A stretch of DNA of 64,000 nt from an uncultured Selenomonadales bacterium (GTDB taxonomy: Bacteria > Bacillota > Negativicutes > Selenomonadales > Selenomonadaceae): positions 60,069 to 124,068 of the forward strand of contig CAMZHX010000008.1 in assembly GCA_947307055.1 (NCBI GenBank). Reading direction: 5' to 3'. The notes below the pieces were generated by a model that made no database searches, had not been told where the DNA came from, and saw only the letters and a list, made by a program, of their open reading frames with translations. Shown one piece after another: positions 1 through 8,824 of this stretch; the first letter of the stretch is position 1, and each line of letters opens with the position of its first letter. The position numbers and the translations under genes were made by a program.

Positions 1-935
1 CAGAAGCAAAAAAGAAAATCCCCGAAAAATATCTCGAAAATGCTGAACAACTCGACGCCGATTTAAATTCTACGCAAAAAATCTTCGACGAACTCGACTT
101 TGCTTGGAAAAATGCAGAAAAAAACTTCCACGACGCCGAAAAAACTAAATCTGCACGTCAAGGAGCTTTGAATAACGCAAAAAAAACTTTCGACGAACTA
201 AAAACCGAATTACAAAATAAAATTCCGCCACAAATCGAAGTTTTGGAACAAAAAGCCGCTGAATCTCGAAAAAATTACGACGTAGCACTCGCTGAAGTTG
301 CTAAGCTCGAAAATATCCTCAAAACCTTAAAAAAATTCTCCGCCGAACGCGACGAAGTCAAAAATAAACTCGATGAGGCAAAAAAAATCGCCGATATGTG
401 GCGTAGATTGTCAGATGTAGCAAATGCGACCGGAAAAGGCGAATCCGAATTGAAAATTTCCTTCCAACGCTACTTTTTATCGACTATGTTTAAAGATGTC
501 GTCGACGAAGCTAATAATCGCTTGAAAAAAATGAGCAACGGCCGCTATCTCTTCCAAATGAAGGACGCCGGCAAGACTAAAGCTAAAAAAGCCGGTCTAA
601 ACTTGGAAATTTTAGACGAATACACCGGCGCATTTCGTCCCGTCGAGACTTTGAGCGGCGGAGAAAGCTTTTTAGCGTCGCTTTCACTGGCTTTAGGCCT
701 CGCATCGGTCGTCAGAAATAAAATCGGCGGTATAAAGCTCGATACAATCTTTATCGACGAGGGTTTCGGCAGTTTGGATAGCGAAACGCTCGATTTTGCA
801 ACCTCAACGATAATCGAACAAAGCGGCGGGCGTTTAGTCGGGATAATTTCGCACGTCGACGAGCTAAAAAATTATATTCCCGTCCGACTTGAGGTTACAA
901 AGACTAAAACCGGCTCAACAGTAGCTTTCAAATGA
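1..935 (+). CDS. sbcC: SbcC exonuclease subunit, C-terminal part (5' end outside window)
   Basis: SbcC is the SMC-like ATPase subunit of the SbcCD (Mre11-Rad50 type) nuclease that opens hairpins and processes DNA ends. The reading frame is open from the window edge (first full codon at base 3), so about 310 C-terminal residues are seen. They hold the end of a charged coiled coil rich in Lys, Glu and Asp, then the ABC signature LSGGESFLASLSLALG (bases ~650-700), a Walker B stretch LDTIFIDEGFGSLD (~738-780) and the H-loop ISHVDEL near the end. The LSGGE...FIDEGFGSLD spacing is typical of SbcC/Rad50. sbcD would be expected just upstream. A TTG at 168 could be mistaken for a start, but the coiled coil continues before it. 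The last 8 bases overlap the convergent gene on the other strand. Confidence 0.93.
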   Translation, partial: EAKKKIPEKYLENAEQLDADLNSTQKIFDELDFAWKNAEKNFHDAEKTKSARQGALNNAKKTFDELKTELQNKIPPQIEVLEQKAAESRKNYDVALAEVAKLENILKTLKKFSAERDEVKNKLDEAKKIADMWRRLSDVANATGKGESELKISFQRYFLSTMFKDVVDEANNRLKKMSNGRYLFQMKDAGKTKAKKAGLNLEILDEYTGAFRPVETLSGGESFLASLSLALGLASVVRNKIGGIKLDTIFIDEGFGSLDSETLDFATSTIIEQSGGRLVGIISHVDELKNYIPVRLEVTKTKTGSTVAFK

Positions 936-1311
936 ATAAAAACAGTAACGCGCCGATAAATAATACCAAACTGAAACTGTGTAGGGCATTTTGAACGGCG
1001 CGATTGTGTTTTCCGAAAAATGCTCCGATTAGCGGGCGCAATAAGAATATTAACAGCGATGTCGACAAGAAAAATAACGGTTTGTCGCTTTCCTTGAGGC
1101 TGTAGACGAGCATAACCGCTGAAATTGCAATTCCGCTCGATTCGGCGTGCGTGAGTCTCCTTTTTAATTCAGATTCAGGCGTCGCCGATTTTTTTTTGTC
1201 TTCTGCGGCTTGCGTCTCGCTGTCGACAAATTTTTTACTGCGAAAAACTTTATGCTGCGCAGAATCAGTGATTTTTATCGGCGCATCGTCATTTAAATTT
1301 TTATCGTCCAT
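928..1311 (-). CDS. small membrane protein, function unknown
   Basis: A 127-residue protein I do not recognise. The N-terminal ~65 residues are hydrophilic and charged (many Asp, Lys and Glu). The C-terminal half has about three hydrophobic segments (around IAISAVMLVYSL, FFLSTSLLIFLLRPLIG and LVLFIGALLFLFI), so it should sit in the inner membrane. The ATG at 1311 is chosen over a start 21 bases upstream because it gives the usual 11-base overlap with the end of cobA-hemD and has a GAG about ten bases before it. Its 3' end overlaps the end of sbcC by 8 bases. The overlap suggests co-transcription with cobA-hemD, but nothing links it functionally to tetrapyrroles. Confidence 0.6.
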   Translation of the reverse strand: MDDKNLNDDAPIKITDSAQHKVFRSKKFVDSETQAAEDKKKSATPESELKRRLTHAESSGIAISAVMLVYSLKESDKPLFFLSTSLLIFLLRPLIGAFFGKHNRAVQNALHSFSLVLFIGALLFLFI

Positions 1312-2749
1312 AAAATTTCTCAATCGCCTCAACTAAACCTTCAATCGTAAATTCTTCGGCTATAATTGCTGGCTTCACACCAAAATTTTCCAAAGTCCGC
1401 GCAGTTATCGCGCCGATTGCCGCTACAGAAACTTTCGGAACCCCATAAGCCGCAACAAAATTCTCAACCGTCGATGAACTCGTAAATGTAATCAAATCAA
1501 CCGATTCAAAATCAATCTGCGCGGGAATTTCGGGAATAATTTTGTAAACGGGCGCGATTGTGACTTCCGCACCGAAATTTTTCAGCATATCGGGCAAAAT
1601 TTCCCTCGCAACTTCCGCCCTCGCTAATAAAACTTTCTTACCCGCGACAAAATCTCTCAGCGACGCCGCTAAACTCTCCGCAACAAAATTTTCGGGCACA
1701 ACGTCCGCGATTATCCCAAAATTTGAAAGTTTTTGAGCCGTCGCAGAACCAATCGCCGCAACTTTATTCAAAATTCGTGCGTCAAGCCCGTAAAATCGGA
1801 GCCGCTCAAAAAATTTTTCTACTCCGTTCGCGCTCGTGAAAATTATCCAATCAAAATCGCGTAAATGTTTTATCGCCGCGTCAATCGCCGAAAAATTATC
1901 GGAAGGCGCGGTTATTTTTATTGTCGGGCACTCAATGACCTGTGCTCCCAAATTTTTTAACGCATTTGAGAGTTTCGACGCTTGAGAACGCGCCCGCGTC
2001 ACTAAAATTTTCCGCCCAAATAAAATTTTCGTGTCAAACCATTTGAGCCGCTCGCGTAGCTTGACGACTTCGCCCACTACGAAAATCGCCGGCGGTGAAA
2101 TTTTTACGCTCGGTGCCTCTGCAAGCGTCGTAACGAATACTTCTTGATTATTTTTAGTTCCCCAACGTATCAACGCGGCCGGCGTATCGGTTTTGCGGCC
2201 GTTTTCTATCAACTTCGCGACTATTTGCGGCAAATTCGCTACTCCCATTAAAAAAATCAGCGTATCGACCGCCGTAGAAATTTTTTCCCAGTTTATTGAC
2301 GATTCGGGCTTAGTCGGGTCTTCGTGACCCGTGACGACCGCAAAATTCGTCGCAATTCCTCTGTGTGTGACCGGAATTCCAGCATAAGCCGGAACTGCTA
2401 TCGCACTCGTGACCCCAGGCACAATTTCAAACGGTAAATCATTTTCGCGAAGATATAATGCCTCCTCGCCGCCGCGCCCAAATACAAACGGGTCGCCGCC
2501 CTTGAGACGTACGACTATTTTATTTTCTCGCGCCTCGTCTACTAAAAGCTGATTTATTTCGCTCTGCTTGAGTGTGTGCCGCCCCGCCGCTTTTCCTACG
2601 TAAATTTTCTTCGCGTTTGGACATAAATTTAAAATTTCATCGTCGGCTAGCCGGTCGTATATCACAACGTCCGCCGCCTCCAAAACTTCGCTAGCCTTAA
2701 CCGTCAAAAGTCCAAAGTCGCCCGCGCCCGCGCCCACTAGATAGACCAT
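1301..2749 (-). CDS. cobA-hemD: fused uroporphyrinogen-III C-methyltransferase / uroporphyrinogen-III synthase (CobA-HemD)
   Basis: A 482-residue bifunctional enzyme at the tetrapyrrole branch point. The HemD half closes hydroxymethylbilane to uroporphyrinogen III. The CobA half methylates it twice with S-adenosylmethionine to precorrin-2, the precursor of siroheme and cobalamin. The methyltransferase is N-terminal (residues ~1-245): glycine-rich start [36 protein letters not shown], and [20 protein letters not shown]. The HemD domain fills ~255-482. The frame is open 146 codons further upstream, but that part is antisense to the next gene. The ATG at 2749 has a GGAGG seven bases before it and begins at the conserved glycine motif. 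The fusion order is common in Firmicutes. No other heme or cobalamin genes are in the window. Confidence 0.93.
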   Translation of the reverse strand: MVYLVGAGAGDFGLLTVKASEVLEAADVVIYDRLADDEILNLCPNAKKIYVGKAAGRHTLKQSEINQLLVDEARENKIVVRLKGGDPFVFGRGGEEALYLRENDLPFEIVPGVTSAIAVPAYAGIPVTHRGIATNFAVVTGHEDPTKPESSINWEKISTAVDTLIFLMGVANLPQIVAKLIENGRKTDTPAALIRWGTKNNQEVFVTTLAEAPSVKISPPAIFVVGEVVKLRERLKWFDTKILFGRKILVTRARSQASKLSNALKNLGAQVIECPTIKITAPSDNFSAIDAAIKHLRDFDWIIFTSANGVEKFFERLRFYGLDARILNKVAAIGSATAQKLSNFGIIADVVPENFVAESLAASLRDFVAGKKVLLARAEVAREILPDMLKNFGAEVTIAPVYKIIPEIPAQIDFESVDLITFTSSSTVENFVAAYGVPKVSVAAIGAITARTLENFGVKPAIIAEEFTIEGLVEAIEKFYGR

Positions 2750-2858
2750 TCCTTTACCTCCAATTATTTTTCCATAATTATATTTCGCACGCCAACTTTT
2801 TTCAATGCGCAATGCCGAATGAAAAATTTTTGCTAAAATAACATCGGAGTTTTTTTTG

Positions 2859-2887
2859 TTGACTACTATAAAAAAATTTGCTAAAAT
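2859..2887 (+). promoter_or_regulatory. sigma-70 type promoter for the secreted protein at 2952
   Basis: TTGACT at 2859-2864 and TAAAAT at 2882-2887 are separated by exactly 17 bases. Transcription should start near 2894, giving a leader of about 58 bases that ends with an AGGAGG ribosome site. Confidence 0.7.
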
Positions 2888-2951
2888 GTGTAACAAAATC
2901 GGATTTTTAACGTATAAGGGACAGAAAGAACAATTTAAGGAGGAAATGATA

Positions 2952-3383
2952 ATGAAAAAAGTATTTTCGATAGCAATGGCGTTGATAATGTCGATATTTA
3001 TAAGCGGGAAAGCGTCAGCGGCAAATTGGGAGGTAATAGACAGCTCAGAAACGGAAGATAAAGTAAAAATCGTAACGTCAGTCGATAAAGATTCGATAAA
3101 ACGCGGCACCGACTCGAAACAGTTGCCCAAATTCAACAGGACAGACGGCTTTAGCGCAATAATGAAAATCGAAATTCTATCAAACAAATTTAAAATTGAT
3201 GATTCAGTATTTCTGGTTAGCTTTTATGAGAAAAACGGCGAGAGAATGTATTGCCTACTAGACTATTACAGCAATGGTCCTGATTATAAGGTTAAAGAAA
3301 GCGAAGTTACTCCAATAAATGTAGATATGAGCGGTAGTGTCTGGCCAAAAGTTTATAGTTTTATCGAAAACAATTTGAAATGA
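2952..3383 (+). CDS. small secreted protein, possibly surface-adhesin E-like
   Basis: A 143-residue protein with a clear Sec signal peptide: MKKVF, a hydrophobic core, and a probable cleavage site after GKASA (about residue 23). The mature part starts ANWEVI and reads as a small beta-rich domain, with a segment about a residue SIKRG and a later YSFIENNLK end. The layout (Trp near the start, a Val-Asp-x-x-Ser-Ile-Lys-Arg motif) resembles small exported proteins called surface-adhesin E in related bacteria, but I cannot confirm this by alignment. The ATG at 2952 is chosen because AGGAGG lies eight bases upstream and the signal peptide starts there; the frame is open for 32 codons before it. It is monocistronic: its own promoter lies upstream and a strong terminator follows. 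Confidence 0.75.
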   Translation: MKKVFSIAMALIMSIFISGKASAANWEVIDSSETEDKVKIVTSVDKDSIKRGTDSKQLPKFNRTDGFSAIMKIEILSNKFKIDDSVFLVSFYEKNGERMYCLLDYYSNGPDYKVKESEVTPINVDMSGSVWPKVYSFIENNLK

Positions 3384-3395
3384 CAACTCGTAAGC

Positions 3396-3434
3396 AAAAA
3401 AAAGCCCTTCGGCGGCGTGTCGAAGGGTTTTTTT
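3396..3434. terminator. bidirectional rho-independent terminator
   Basis: The stem CCCTTCG (3405-3411) pairs with CGAAGGG (3421-3427) around a 9-base loop. It is flanked by an A-run on the left and seven Ts on the right, so it can end both the + strand secreted-protein gene and the - strand DUF815 gene. Confidence 0.8.
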
Positions 3435-3450
3435 CATTGAGTGAATCAAA

Positions 3451-4632
3451 TTACCGTTGACCTAAATAATAATTGACGAATTGTTGAGCGGTTCTGCCAT
3501 TGCGCCCCGAATGAGACATTTCCCAACGCAAACCTTCAAGCCGCAAAAGTTCTTCGTCGAGTTCGACGCCCTGCCGCTTCAACATACTGCGAATTATTTC
3601 GAGATATTCGTCTTGAGTCGGCGCGTAGTAGTGCACAATCAGCCCAAATCTGTCCGAAAGCGAAATAGTTTCGTTCGCGCTGTCCTCGCGATAAAGTTCC
3701 TCTTGTTCTTCGGAACGATCACGCCAAGTTTCGCGAATTAAATGCCGCCGATTGCTGGTTGCGTAGATTAAAACGTTTTCTGGCCGCGATTCGACCCCGC
3801 CTTCAATCGCCGACTTCAAATATTTGTATTCAGTCTCCGATTCGTCAAAAGATAAGTCGTCAAGAAAGATTATGAACCGTTTGCTTAGGAATTTCCGCAA
3901 CGCATCCATAATTTCGGGCAAAAATTTGAGTTGAGGCTTAGTTATTTGCAAAAGGCGAAGCCCTTTTGAATAATATTCGTTGACAAGGGCTTTAACGGAA
4001 GAAGATTTGCCCGTTCCGCGTGCTCCGACCAATAAAACGTTATTCGCGGGCTTTCCGCTGACAAAAGCGGACGTATTGCCGGTCAAAAGTTCTTTTTGAT
4101 GAGCGTAGCCGATTAAATCATTGAGTTGAATTTTTTCAAAGTGTCGAACACCGATAAGTTTGCCGTCCCAACGAAAAGCGCGATAGGTTGCGATATCGCC
4201 ATAGCCGTAGCGTTTGTAGTGCTCAATAAAAGTATAAGTGATTTCGGAGGCGTCATTGACCCTTTCGAGGCGGCGAATCAGCTCGTTATAGGCTTCATTT
4301 TTATTTTCGACGGTTGGTTTGTAGATATTTAAAATTTTTAAGTCGCCAAAGAGTTCGCCGCGCAAAATTGGGAGCAAAATTTCGATATCGTGCTTGAAAA
4401 CTTCGCGGAGGCTCTCGCCGATAGTCCCGCCGTGCATTTCAATCGAAGTTGCGACCAAATTTGGTTCGTGAGCCAAAAGGTAAATCAGATAAGAGCGATA
4501 AAGATTGCCGCTCAAGCCGAGATTTTCAGCTTTTTCGATTAGTCGCGCTGAAATTTCAAATCTATCCGCCGTGCCGCCGAAAATTTCTTCGTCGAGCAGG
4601 TGCCGACAGACGATTAAGCTTTGCAAATTCAT
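3451..4632 (-). CDS. DUF815-family AAA+ ATP-binding protein
   Basis: A 393-residue ATPase of the DUF815 family, whose cellular role is not established. The N-terminal ~165 residues form a family-specific helical region. The AAA+ core then shows Walker A GARGTGKSS (about residue 203), Walker B FIIFLDDLSFDE, a sensor segment YATSNRRHL, and a C-terminal lid ending in the conserved GRNGRTAQQFVNYYL. The start ATG has AGGAAGGA five to eight bases before it. The gene directly follows the metallophosphoesterase gene, whose stop lies one base before the ATG, so both are probably co-transcribed. By analogy with other AAA+ ATPases it may load or remodel a partner protein, but that is inference only. Confidence 0.88.
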   Translation of the reverse strand: MNLQSLIVCRHLLDEEIFGGTADRFEISARLIEKAENLGLSGNLYRSYLIYLLAHEPNLVATSIEMHGGTIGESLREVFKHDIEILLPILRGELFGDLKILNIYKPTVENKNEAYNELIRRLERVNDASEITYTFIEHYKRYGYGDIATYRAFRWDGKLIGVRHFEKIQLNDLIGYAHQKELLTGNTSAFVSGKPANNVLLVGARGTGKSSSVKALVNEYYSKGLRLLQITKPQLKFLPEIMDALRKFLSKRFIIFLDDLSFDESETEYKYLKSAIEGGVESRPENVLIYATSNRRHLIRETWRDRSEEQEELYREDSANETISLSDRFGLIVHYYAPTQDEYLEIIRSMLKRQGVELDEELLRLEGLRWEMSHSGRNGRTAQQFVNYYLGQR

Positions 4633-4633
4633 T

Positions 4634-5863
4634 TTAACTATCCTTCCTGATTGTAAATTTATCTAAAATTACTCCGTCGACGGTTCGACTGAGCAAATTT
4701 AATTCGGTTGCGCTGATATTGAGCACGATAAAGCTTTCTGGCTCGTCGCGAAGATTTTTAGCGGTCACGTCGTCGATTTTCGAGAGCGGCTCGACATATT
4801 TTTGGTCACCGGCTCGCCCGCATAGAATATAAGTTGTTCCCCGCGCAGATTTTTTACGCGCAAAAATTTTTCCGCGATTTCTGTAGGTGTGCAAATGCCC
4901 GGTAAAGACCAAATCAATTTCCAACTCGTCGAACAGCTCTAAAAATCGGTCGGCGATGTCATTGAACGTGTCGAGGGCGTAATCGTAAATATCTTTGTGC
5001 ATGAAAACGATTTTCCACGTGCGATTTGTATTTGCGGCGTCTCTACGCAAAAAATATTCCTGTGCGTCCTGCAATTTCGGCTTAAATTTATCGAGTTCGG
5101 CAAATTGCGTATTCAGAATGAAAAAATGCGCCGCGCCGTAGTCGAAAGAGTAAAAATAGCCGGCAAAATTTTTAGAATCGTTATTAGGCAGCTCGAATTG
5201 GTTCAGATAACTGGTTGGCAAAGCGTTAAACCAATCGACGCCGTAGCATTCGTGATTACCCATGACCGGCGCAAAGGTTCTTTCCGATAAAATTTTCGTC
5301 GCGGCGAGGTGCCACGCTCGCCATTGATAATCTGCCTGGCCATTGTCGACCAAATCGCCGTTTACGAGTACAAGTTCGGCGTCTGGGAAATTTTTTGCCG
5401 CAGTATCAGCAGTTCGCTGCCAAATTTCGTAGTGCTCGCATTGAGAATCCGCGAAAATTATCATTTGAAACGTTCCGTCGCCTGCCGTCCGCAAATTTTG
5501 CCACGAAGTCGCGCACTCGTCAGAAATTATTCGGAAATTGTAGAGACTGGCCGCCTTTAGATTTTGTAACTCGCAAAAATAAATCGAATCGCGCCGTTCG
5601 ACCTGTGCAAAGTGCGCTGATTCCTCGCCGACCTGCCGCCACTCCAATAAAAAATTTTTTTGCGTGTCCGATTGCCACATTATCATTCGCGACGACCGAG
5701 AATCCTTTGTAACGACCTGCCGCAAAAATTTTACGCTTGTCAAAGGCTCGTAACCGTCTTGTGGCGTGTGGAGTTCTTCAAGTCGCGACGCCTCCGCCAA
5801 TTTTGGGAAGTATGCGCCCAAGCCCAACGCCAACAAAATTTTTATGAAAAATCTTCGGCTCAT
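4634..5863 (-). CDS. exported metallophosphoesterase, purple acid phosphatase-like
   Basis: A 409-residue calcineurin-like phosphoesterase. The N-terminus MSRRFFIKILLALGLGAY is a signal sequence with a twin arginine, so export by the Tat route is possible. A fibronectin-like domain (about 50-125) resembles the N-terminal domain of purple acid phosphatases. The catalytic domain follows with the metal-binding series FADSQ, GDLVDNG, GNHE, FMHKDIY and GHLHTYR. The first motif has Gln where many phosphatases have His, as in several purple-acid-like bacterial members. The ATG at 5863 is chosen over one nine codons earlier because GAGGT lies eight bases upstream and the Arg-Arg motif then sits at the very start. 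The substrate is unknown. It forms an operon with the DUF815 ATPase. Confidence 0.87.
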   Translation of the reverse strand: MSRRFFIKILLALGLGAYFPKLAEASRLEELHTPQDGYEPLTSVKFLRQVVTKDSRSSRMIMWQSDTQKNFLLEWRQVGEESAHFAQVERRDSIYFCELQNLKAASLYNFRIISDECATSWQNLRTAGDGTFQMIIFADSQCEHYEIWQRTADTAAKNFPDAELVLVNGDLVDNGQADYQWRAWHLAATKILSERTFAPVMGNHECYGVDWFNALPTSYLNQFELPNNDSKNFAGYFYSFDYGAAHFFILNTQFAELDKFKPKLQDAQEYFLRRDAANTNRTWKIVFMHKDIYDYALDTFNDIADRFLELFDELEIDLVFTGHLHTYRNRGKIFARKKSARGTTYILCGRAGDQKYVEPLSKIDDVTAKNLRDEPESFIVLNISATELNLLSRTVDGVILDKFTIRKDS

Positions 5864-5925
5864 CGTTTTGACCTCAAAATTTTTATACAACTAAAAATGT
5901 ACAACAGTTCATTCAGGCGCGGCGA

Positions 5926-5989
5926 CCCGCTTTAAAAGCGGGGGAACAGTTAGGGCTCACCCACTGTTTGGTTACTTTTTAAAAGTAAC
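5926..5989. repeat. cluster of three adjacent inverted repeats
   Basis: Between two - strand genes lie three hairpins in a row: CCCGCTTT/AAAGCGGG (5926-5942), AACAGT...ACTGTT with an inner GGG-CTCA-CCC (5945-5968), and GTTACTTT/AAAGTAAC (5971-5989). None is followed by a run of Ts of useful length. This could be a remnant end of a small mobile element or an RNA structure before the metallophosphoesterase gene. I do not recognise the family. Confidence 0.45.
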
Positions 5990-5990
5990 C

Positions 5991-6392
5991 TCATGACGCG
6001 CCCTTGACAAGTTTACTAAAATATTTATCAGGCAGCCGACAAATTTTCCCGTCGCTCGTGAAAACGTTTGTCGAAGTGCCTTCCGCTAAAATTTTTTCCT
6101 CGCCGCGCCGCCTTATCGCGTAATTAAATTTCATTTTTGCCTTAGTCAGAGCTTCTGCAGTCGTTTCAATCTCCAAAACGTCATCGAATTTCGCGGGCGC
6201 ATGAAATTTCGCGCTAATCTCGATTATTGGGAATAAAATTCCGTCGTTCATCATCTCATTCAAATCAATTTCGAGCGAACGCAAAAATTCTACGCGTCCT
6301 GTCTCGAACCAGCGGATATAATTCGCGTGATGCACGACGCTCATAACGTCTGTGTCGAAAAATTTCACGCGGTGCAAAGTTTTCACAATCAT
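5991..6392 (-). CDS. acyl-CoA thioesterase, hotdog fold (YbgC/FadM type)
   Basis: A 133-residue single-domain hotdog-fold protein of the 4-hydroxybenzoyl-CoA thioesterase type. It should hydrolyse acyl-CoA thioesters in the cytoplasm. The N-terminal signature FFDTDVMSVVHHANYIRWFETGR holds the catalytic Asp of the YbgC/FadM group and the His-His-Ala-Asn-Tyr motif; it is followed by the family's central beta sheet and ends PDKYFSKL. A GTG three codons upstream lies only one base from the AAGGAG, so the ATG at 6392 (ten bases away) is the better start. The gene is divergent from rsmI. The exact substrate cannot be told from sequence. Confidence 0.85.
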   Translation of the reverse strand: MIVKTLHRVKFFDTDVMSVVHHANYIRWFETGRVEFLRSLEIDLNEMMNDGILFPIIEISAKFHAPAKFDDVLEIETTAEALTKAKMKFNYAIRRRGEEKILAEGTSTNVFTSDGKICRLPDKYFSKLVKGAS

Positions 6393-6450
6393 AGCCTTCA
6401 CTCCTTGCCGAAACTATATCACATTGCCGCCAACTGTGCTATAATTTTTT

Positions 6451-6482
6451 TAGGGACTAGGAATTAGAAAGTAGGGAGTAGG
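6451..6482. repeat. 7-base-period array, TAGGGAG type
   Basis: The units TAGGGAC, TAGGAAT, TAGAAAG and TAGGGAG followed by TAGG run in exact 7-base steps right up to the TTG start of rsmI. The last unit supplies GGGAG as the rsmI ribosome site. A TATAAT at 6440-6445 lies just before the array, so it probably forms the mRNA leader. Confidence 0.7.
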
Positions 6483-7304
6483 TTGAAAGGTATTTTGTAC
6501 TTATGCGCGACGCCGATTGGCAATTTGGAGGATATGACGTTCCGAGCGATTAGGATTTTGCGCGAAGTCGACCTAATCGCGGCGGAAGATACGCGCCGAA
6601 CGCGAAAACTTTTGACGCATTTTGAAATTCATACGCCGCTGATAAGATTCGATGAGAATTGCAAAGAAGTAGCCGCCGAAAAAATTTTGGAACGACTTTT
6701 GGCGGGCGAATCGGTTGCAATCGTCAGCGATGCTGGACTTCCTGCAATTTCTGATCCCGGCGCGAATTTGGTACGGCTTGCGATTGACGCTGGAATAAAA
6801 GTTTGCCCGATACCCGGTGCGAATGCCGCATTGAGTGCGCTAATTTGTTCGGGATTAGACACGACAAGATTTTTATTTGTGGGTTTCGCGCCTAAAACGA
6901 AAAAAAATCGCCGCGAGTTTCTACAAAAACTTTCGACAGCGGAAGAAACAATTATTTTTTACGAATCACCGCACCGATTGAAAGATTTTTTATCGGAGCT
7001 GGCAGAAATTTTTGGCGACAGGCAAATTGTTTTAGGGCGAGAGCTAACAAAAGTTCACGAAGAATTTTTACGCGGGAGAATCACGGAGCTTGCAGAAAAA
7101 ATTGACGAGCCGCGCGGAGAATTCGTTGTAGTAGTCGAGGGCACTAAAATTTTGGAATCGCCGCCTGAAGAAAATCTTTTGGAGTTCTATCAAAAACTTT
7201 TGGAGCAAGGGCTAGACAAAAAATCAGCAATGCGCGAGGCCGCTAAGAAATTCAACGTGAGCCGCCGCGAAATTTATAACACACTGCTAAGGGAGGAAAT
7301 TTAA
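6483..7304 (+). CDS. rsmI: 16S rRNA (cytidine-1402-2'-O)-methyltransferase
   Basis: A 273-residue SAM-dependent methyltransferase that, with RsmH, modifies C1402 in the decoding centre of 16S rRNA. Family hallmarks are the start LYLCATPIGNLEDMTFRA, EDTRRTRKLLTHF, IVSDAGLPAISDPG, CPIPGANAALSAL and FYESPHRL. Length agrees with the family (about 275-285). The start is a TTG at 6483, preceded by GGGAG from a short 7-base repeat array. A TATAAT at 6440-6445 lies upstream without a convincing -35. The stop overlaps the metG start by one base (TAATG), so the two are translationally linked. Confidence 0.95.
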   Translation: MKGILYLCATPIGNLEDMTFRAIRILREVDLIAAEDTRRTRKLLTHFEIHTPLIRFDENCKEVAAEKILERLLAGESVAIVSDAGLPAISDPGANLVRLAIDAGIKVCPIPGANAALSALICSGLDTTRFLFVGFAPKTKKNRREFLQKLSTAEETIIFYESPHRLKDFLSELAEIFGDRQIVLGRELTKVHEEFLRGRITELAEKIDEPRGEFVVVVEGTKILESPPEENLLEFYQKLLEQGLDKKSAMREAAKKFNVSRREIYNTLLREEI

Positions 7305-8824
7305 TGAAAACTTTTTACATCACGACGCCGATTTACTATCCGAGCGCGAAATTGCACATAGGGCACGCCTACTGCACGACCATTGCCGATGCAATCGCCC
7401 GTTTTAAACGTCTTGCGGGCTACGAAGTTTTTTTCTTGACGGGTTCGGACGAACACGGGCAAAAAATTCAACGTACCGCGCAGGCTCAAGGCAAAACGCC
7501 GCTCGAATACGTTGACCCGATTGTTGACAGCTTCAAGGAGCTTTGGAAGAAATTTTATATCTCGAACGACGATTTTATCCGCACGAGCGAGCCGCGTCAC
7601 GAAAAAGTTGTCCAGGAAATTTTCAAGCGCATTCAAGCTAACGGCGACATTTACAAAGGCGAATACACCGGCCTTTACTGCACGCCTTGCGAATCGTATT
7701 GGACGGAGTTGCAACTCGACGAAAACGGCTGTTGCCCCGATTGTCATCGCCCCGTTGAAAAAGTTTCGGAGGAGGCATATTTTTTCCGGCTGTCGAAGTA
7801 CGCCGATAAACTTTTGCAACACATCGACGAGCACCCAGAATTTATCGTGCCGACCTCGCGGCGCAACGAAATGATAAATTTCATAAAGAGCGGGCTTGAG
7901 GATTTATGCATTTCGCGCACTTCGTTTGATTGGGGAATTCCTGTGCCCGACGACGAACGCCACGTCATTTATGTTTGGTTCGACGCGGTTATAAATTACA
8001 TCACGCCGCTGATTCACAATCCCGATATGCAAAAATTTTGGCCGGCGGATATTCATCTTGTCGGCAAGGAAATTGTCCGCTTCCATACGATAATTTGGCC
8101 GGCAATGCTCATGGCGGCAGGACTTCCGCTCCCGAAACAAATTTACGGACACGGCTGGCTCGTCACCGACGGCGATAAAATGTCGAAGTCGAAAGGCAAC
8201 GTCGTAGACCCGGTGCTTTTGGTCGAGGAGTTCGGAGCCGACGCGATTAGATATTTCCTATTGCGCGAGATAACTTTAGGGCTAGACGGCAATTTCAGTC
8301 GCGACGCTTTGATTCAGAGGATTAACGCCGACCTTGCCAACGATTTAGGAAATCTCCTGCACCGCACGCTCAATATGATTGGCAAGTTCCAGAAAAAAAT
8401 TCTTCTGCCATCTCAAGAACTTTCCGAGCTCGATAAAAGTTTTCGGCAAGAGGCAATCGACACGGCAAAGGAATATCGGCGGCTTATGGAAAATGTTCAG
8501 CTGTCCGATGCCGTCAAACTTGTCTGGAAATTTATCGGGCGCGCGAACAAGTATATTGATGAAACTATGCCGTGGAAACTCGCTAAGGACGAAATGCAAC
8601 GTCAAGAGCTTGCGAACGTCCTTTACAATCTTGCCGAATCGCTCAGGATTATCGGGATTTTAATTTCGCCGTTCATGCCCGCGACTGCGCAGAAAATTTG
8701 CGACCAACTCAAAATTTCGCAGGAACTCAAGCTCGACGACGCGGAGAAATTTGGACTGCTCGAAGACAATCACGAAGTCGGCAAGCCCGAACAGTTATTC
8801 CCGCGCATCATCATTGAGGATTAA
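7304..8824 (+). CDS. metG: methionyl-tRNA synthetase, without C-terminal tRNA-binding domain
   Basis: A 506-residue class I synthetase charging tRNA-Met. It shows the HIGH signature at residues 18-21, the zinc knuckle CTPC...CCPDC in the connective peptide, and KMSKS at 292-296. The anticodon-binding helical domain follows and the protein ends at about the end of that domain (RIIIED). Many bacterial MetG proteins of this group run to ~640 residues, with an added EMAP/Trbp111-like domain that makes the dimer; it is absent here, so the enzyme is either monomeric or helped by a separate Trbp111-like protein. ATG overlaps the rsmI stop. The 3' end overlaps the convergent ispG by four bases. No T-box leader is visible. 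Confidence 0.95.
   Translation: MKTFYITTPIYYPSAKLHIGHAYCTTIADAIARFKRLAGYEVFFLTGSDEHGQKIQRTAQAQGKTPLEYVDPIVDSFKELWKKFYISNDDFIRTSEPRHEKVVQEIFKRIQANGDIYKGEYTGLYCTPCESYWTELQLDENGCCPDCHRPVEKVSEEAYFFRLSKYADKLLQHIDEHPEFIVPTSRRNEMINFIKSGLEDLCISRTSFDWGIPVPDDERHVIYVWFDAVINYITPLIHNPDMQKFWPADIHLVGKEIVRFHTIIWPAMLMAAGLPLPKQIYGHGWLVTDGDKMSKSKGNVVDPVLLVEEFGADAIRYFLLREITLGLDGNFSRDALIQRINADLANDLGNLLHRTLNMIGKFQKKILLPSQELSELDKSFRQEAIDTAKEYRRLMENVQLSDAVKLVWKFIGRANKYIDETMPWKLAKDEMQRQELANVLYNLAESLRIIGILISPFMPATAQKICDQLKISQELKLDDAEKFGLLEDNHEVGKPEQLFPRIIIED

Noticed and set aside
2750..3187. A 146-residue N-terminal extension of the CobA-HemD frame.
   Set aside because: It is antisense to the secreted-protein gene, lacks a ribosome site, and the conserved SAM-binding motif begins right after the ATG at 2749.
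7200..7304. T-box or SAM riboswitch before metG.
   Set aside because: metG overlaps the end of rsmI, leaving no leader, and no such motif is visible before rsmI.
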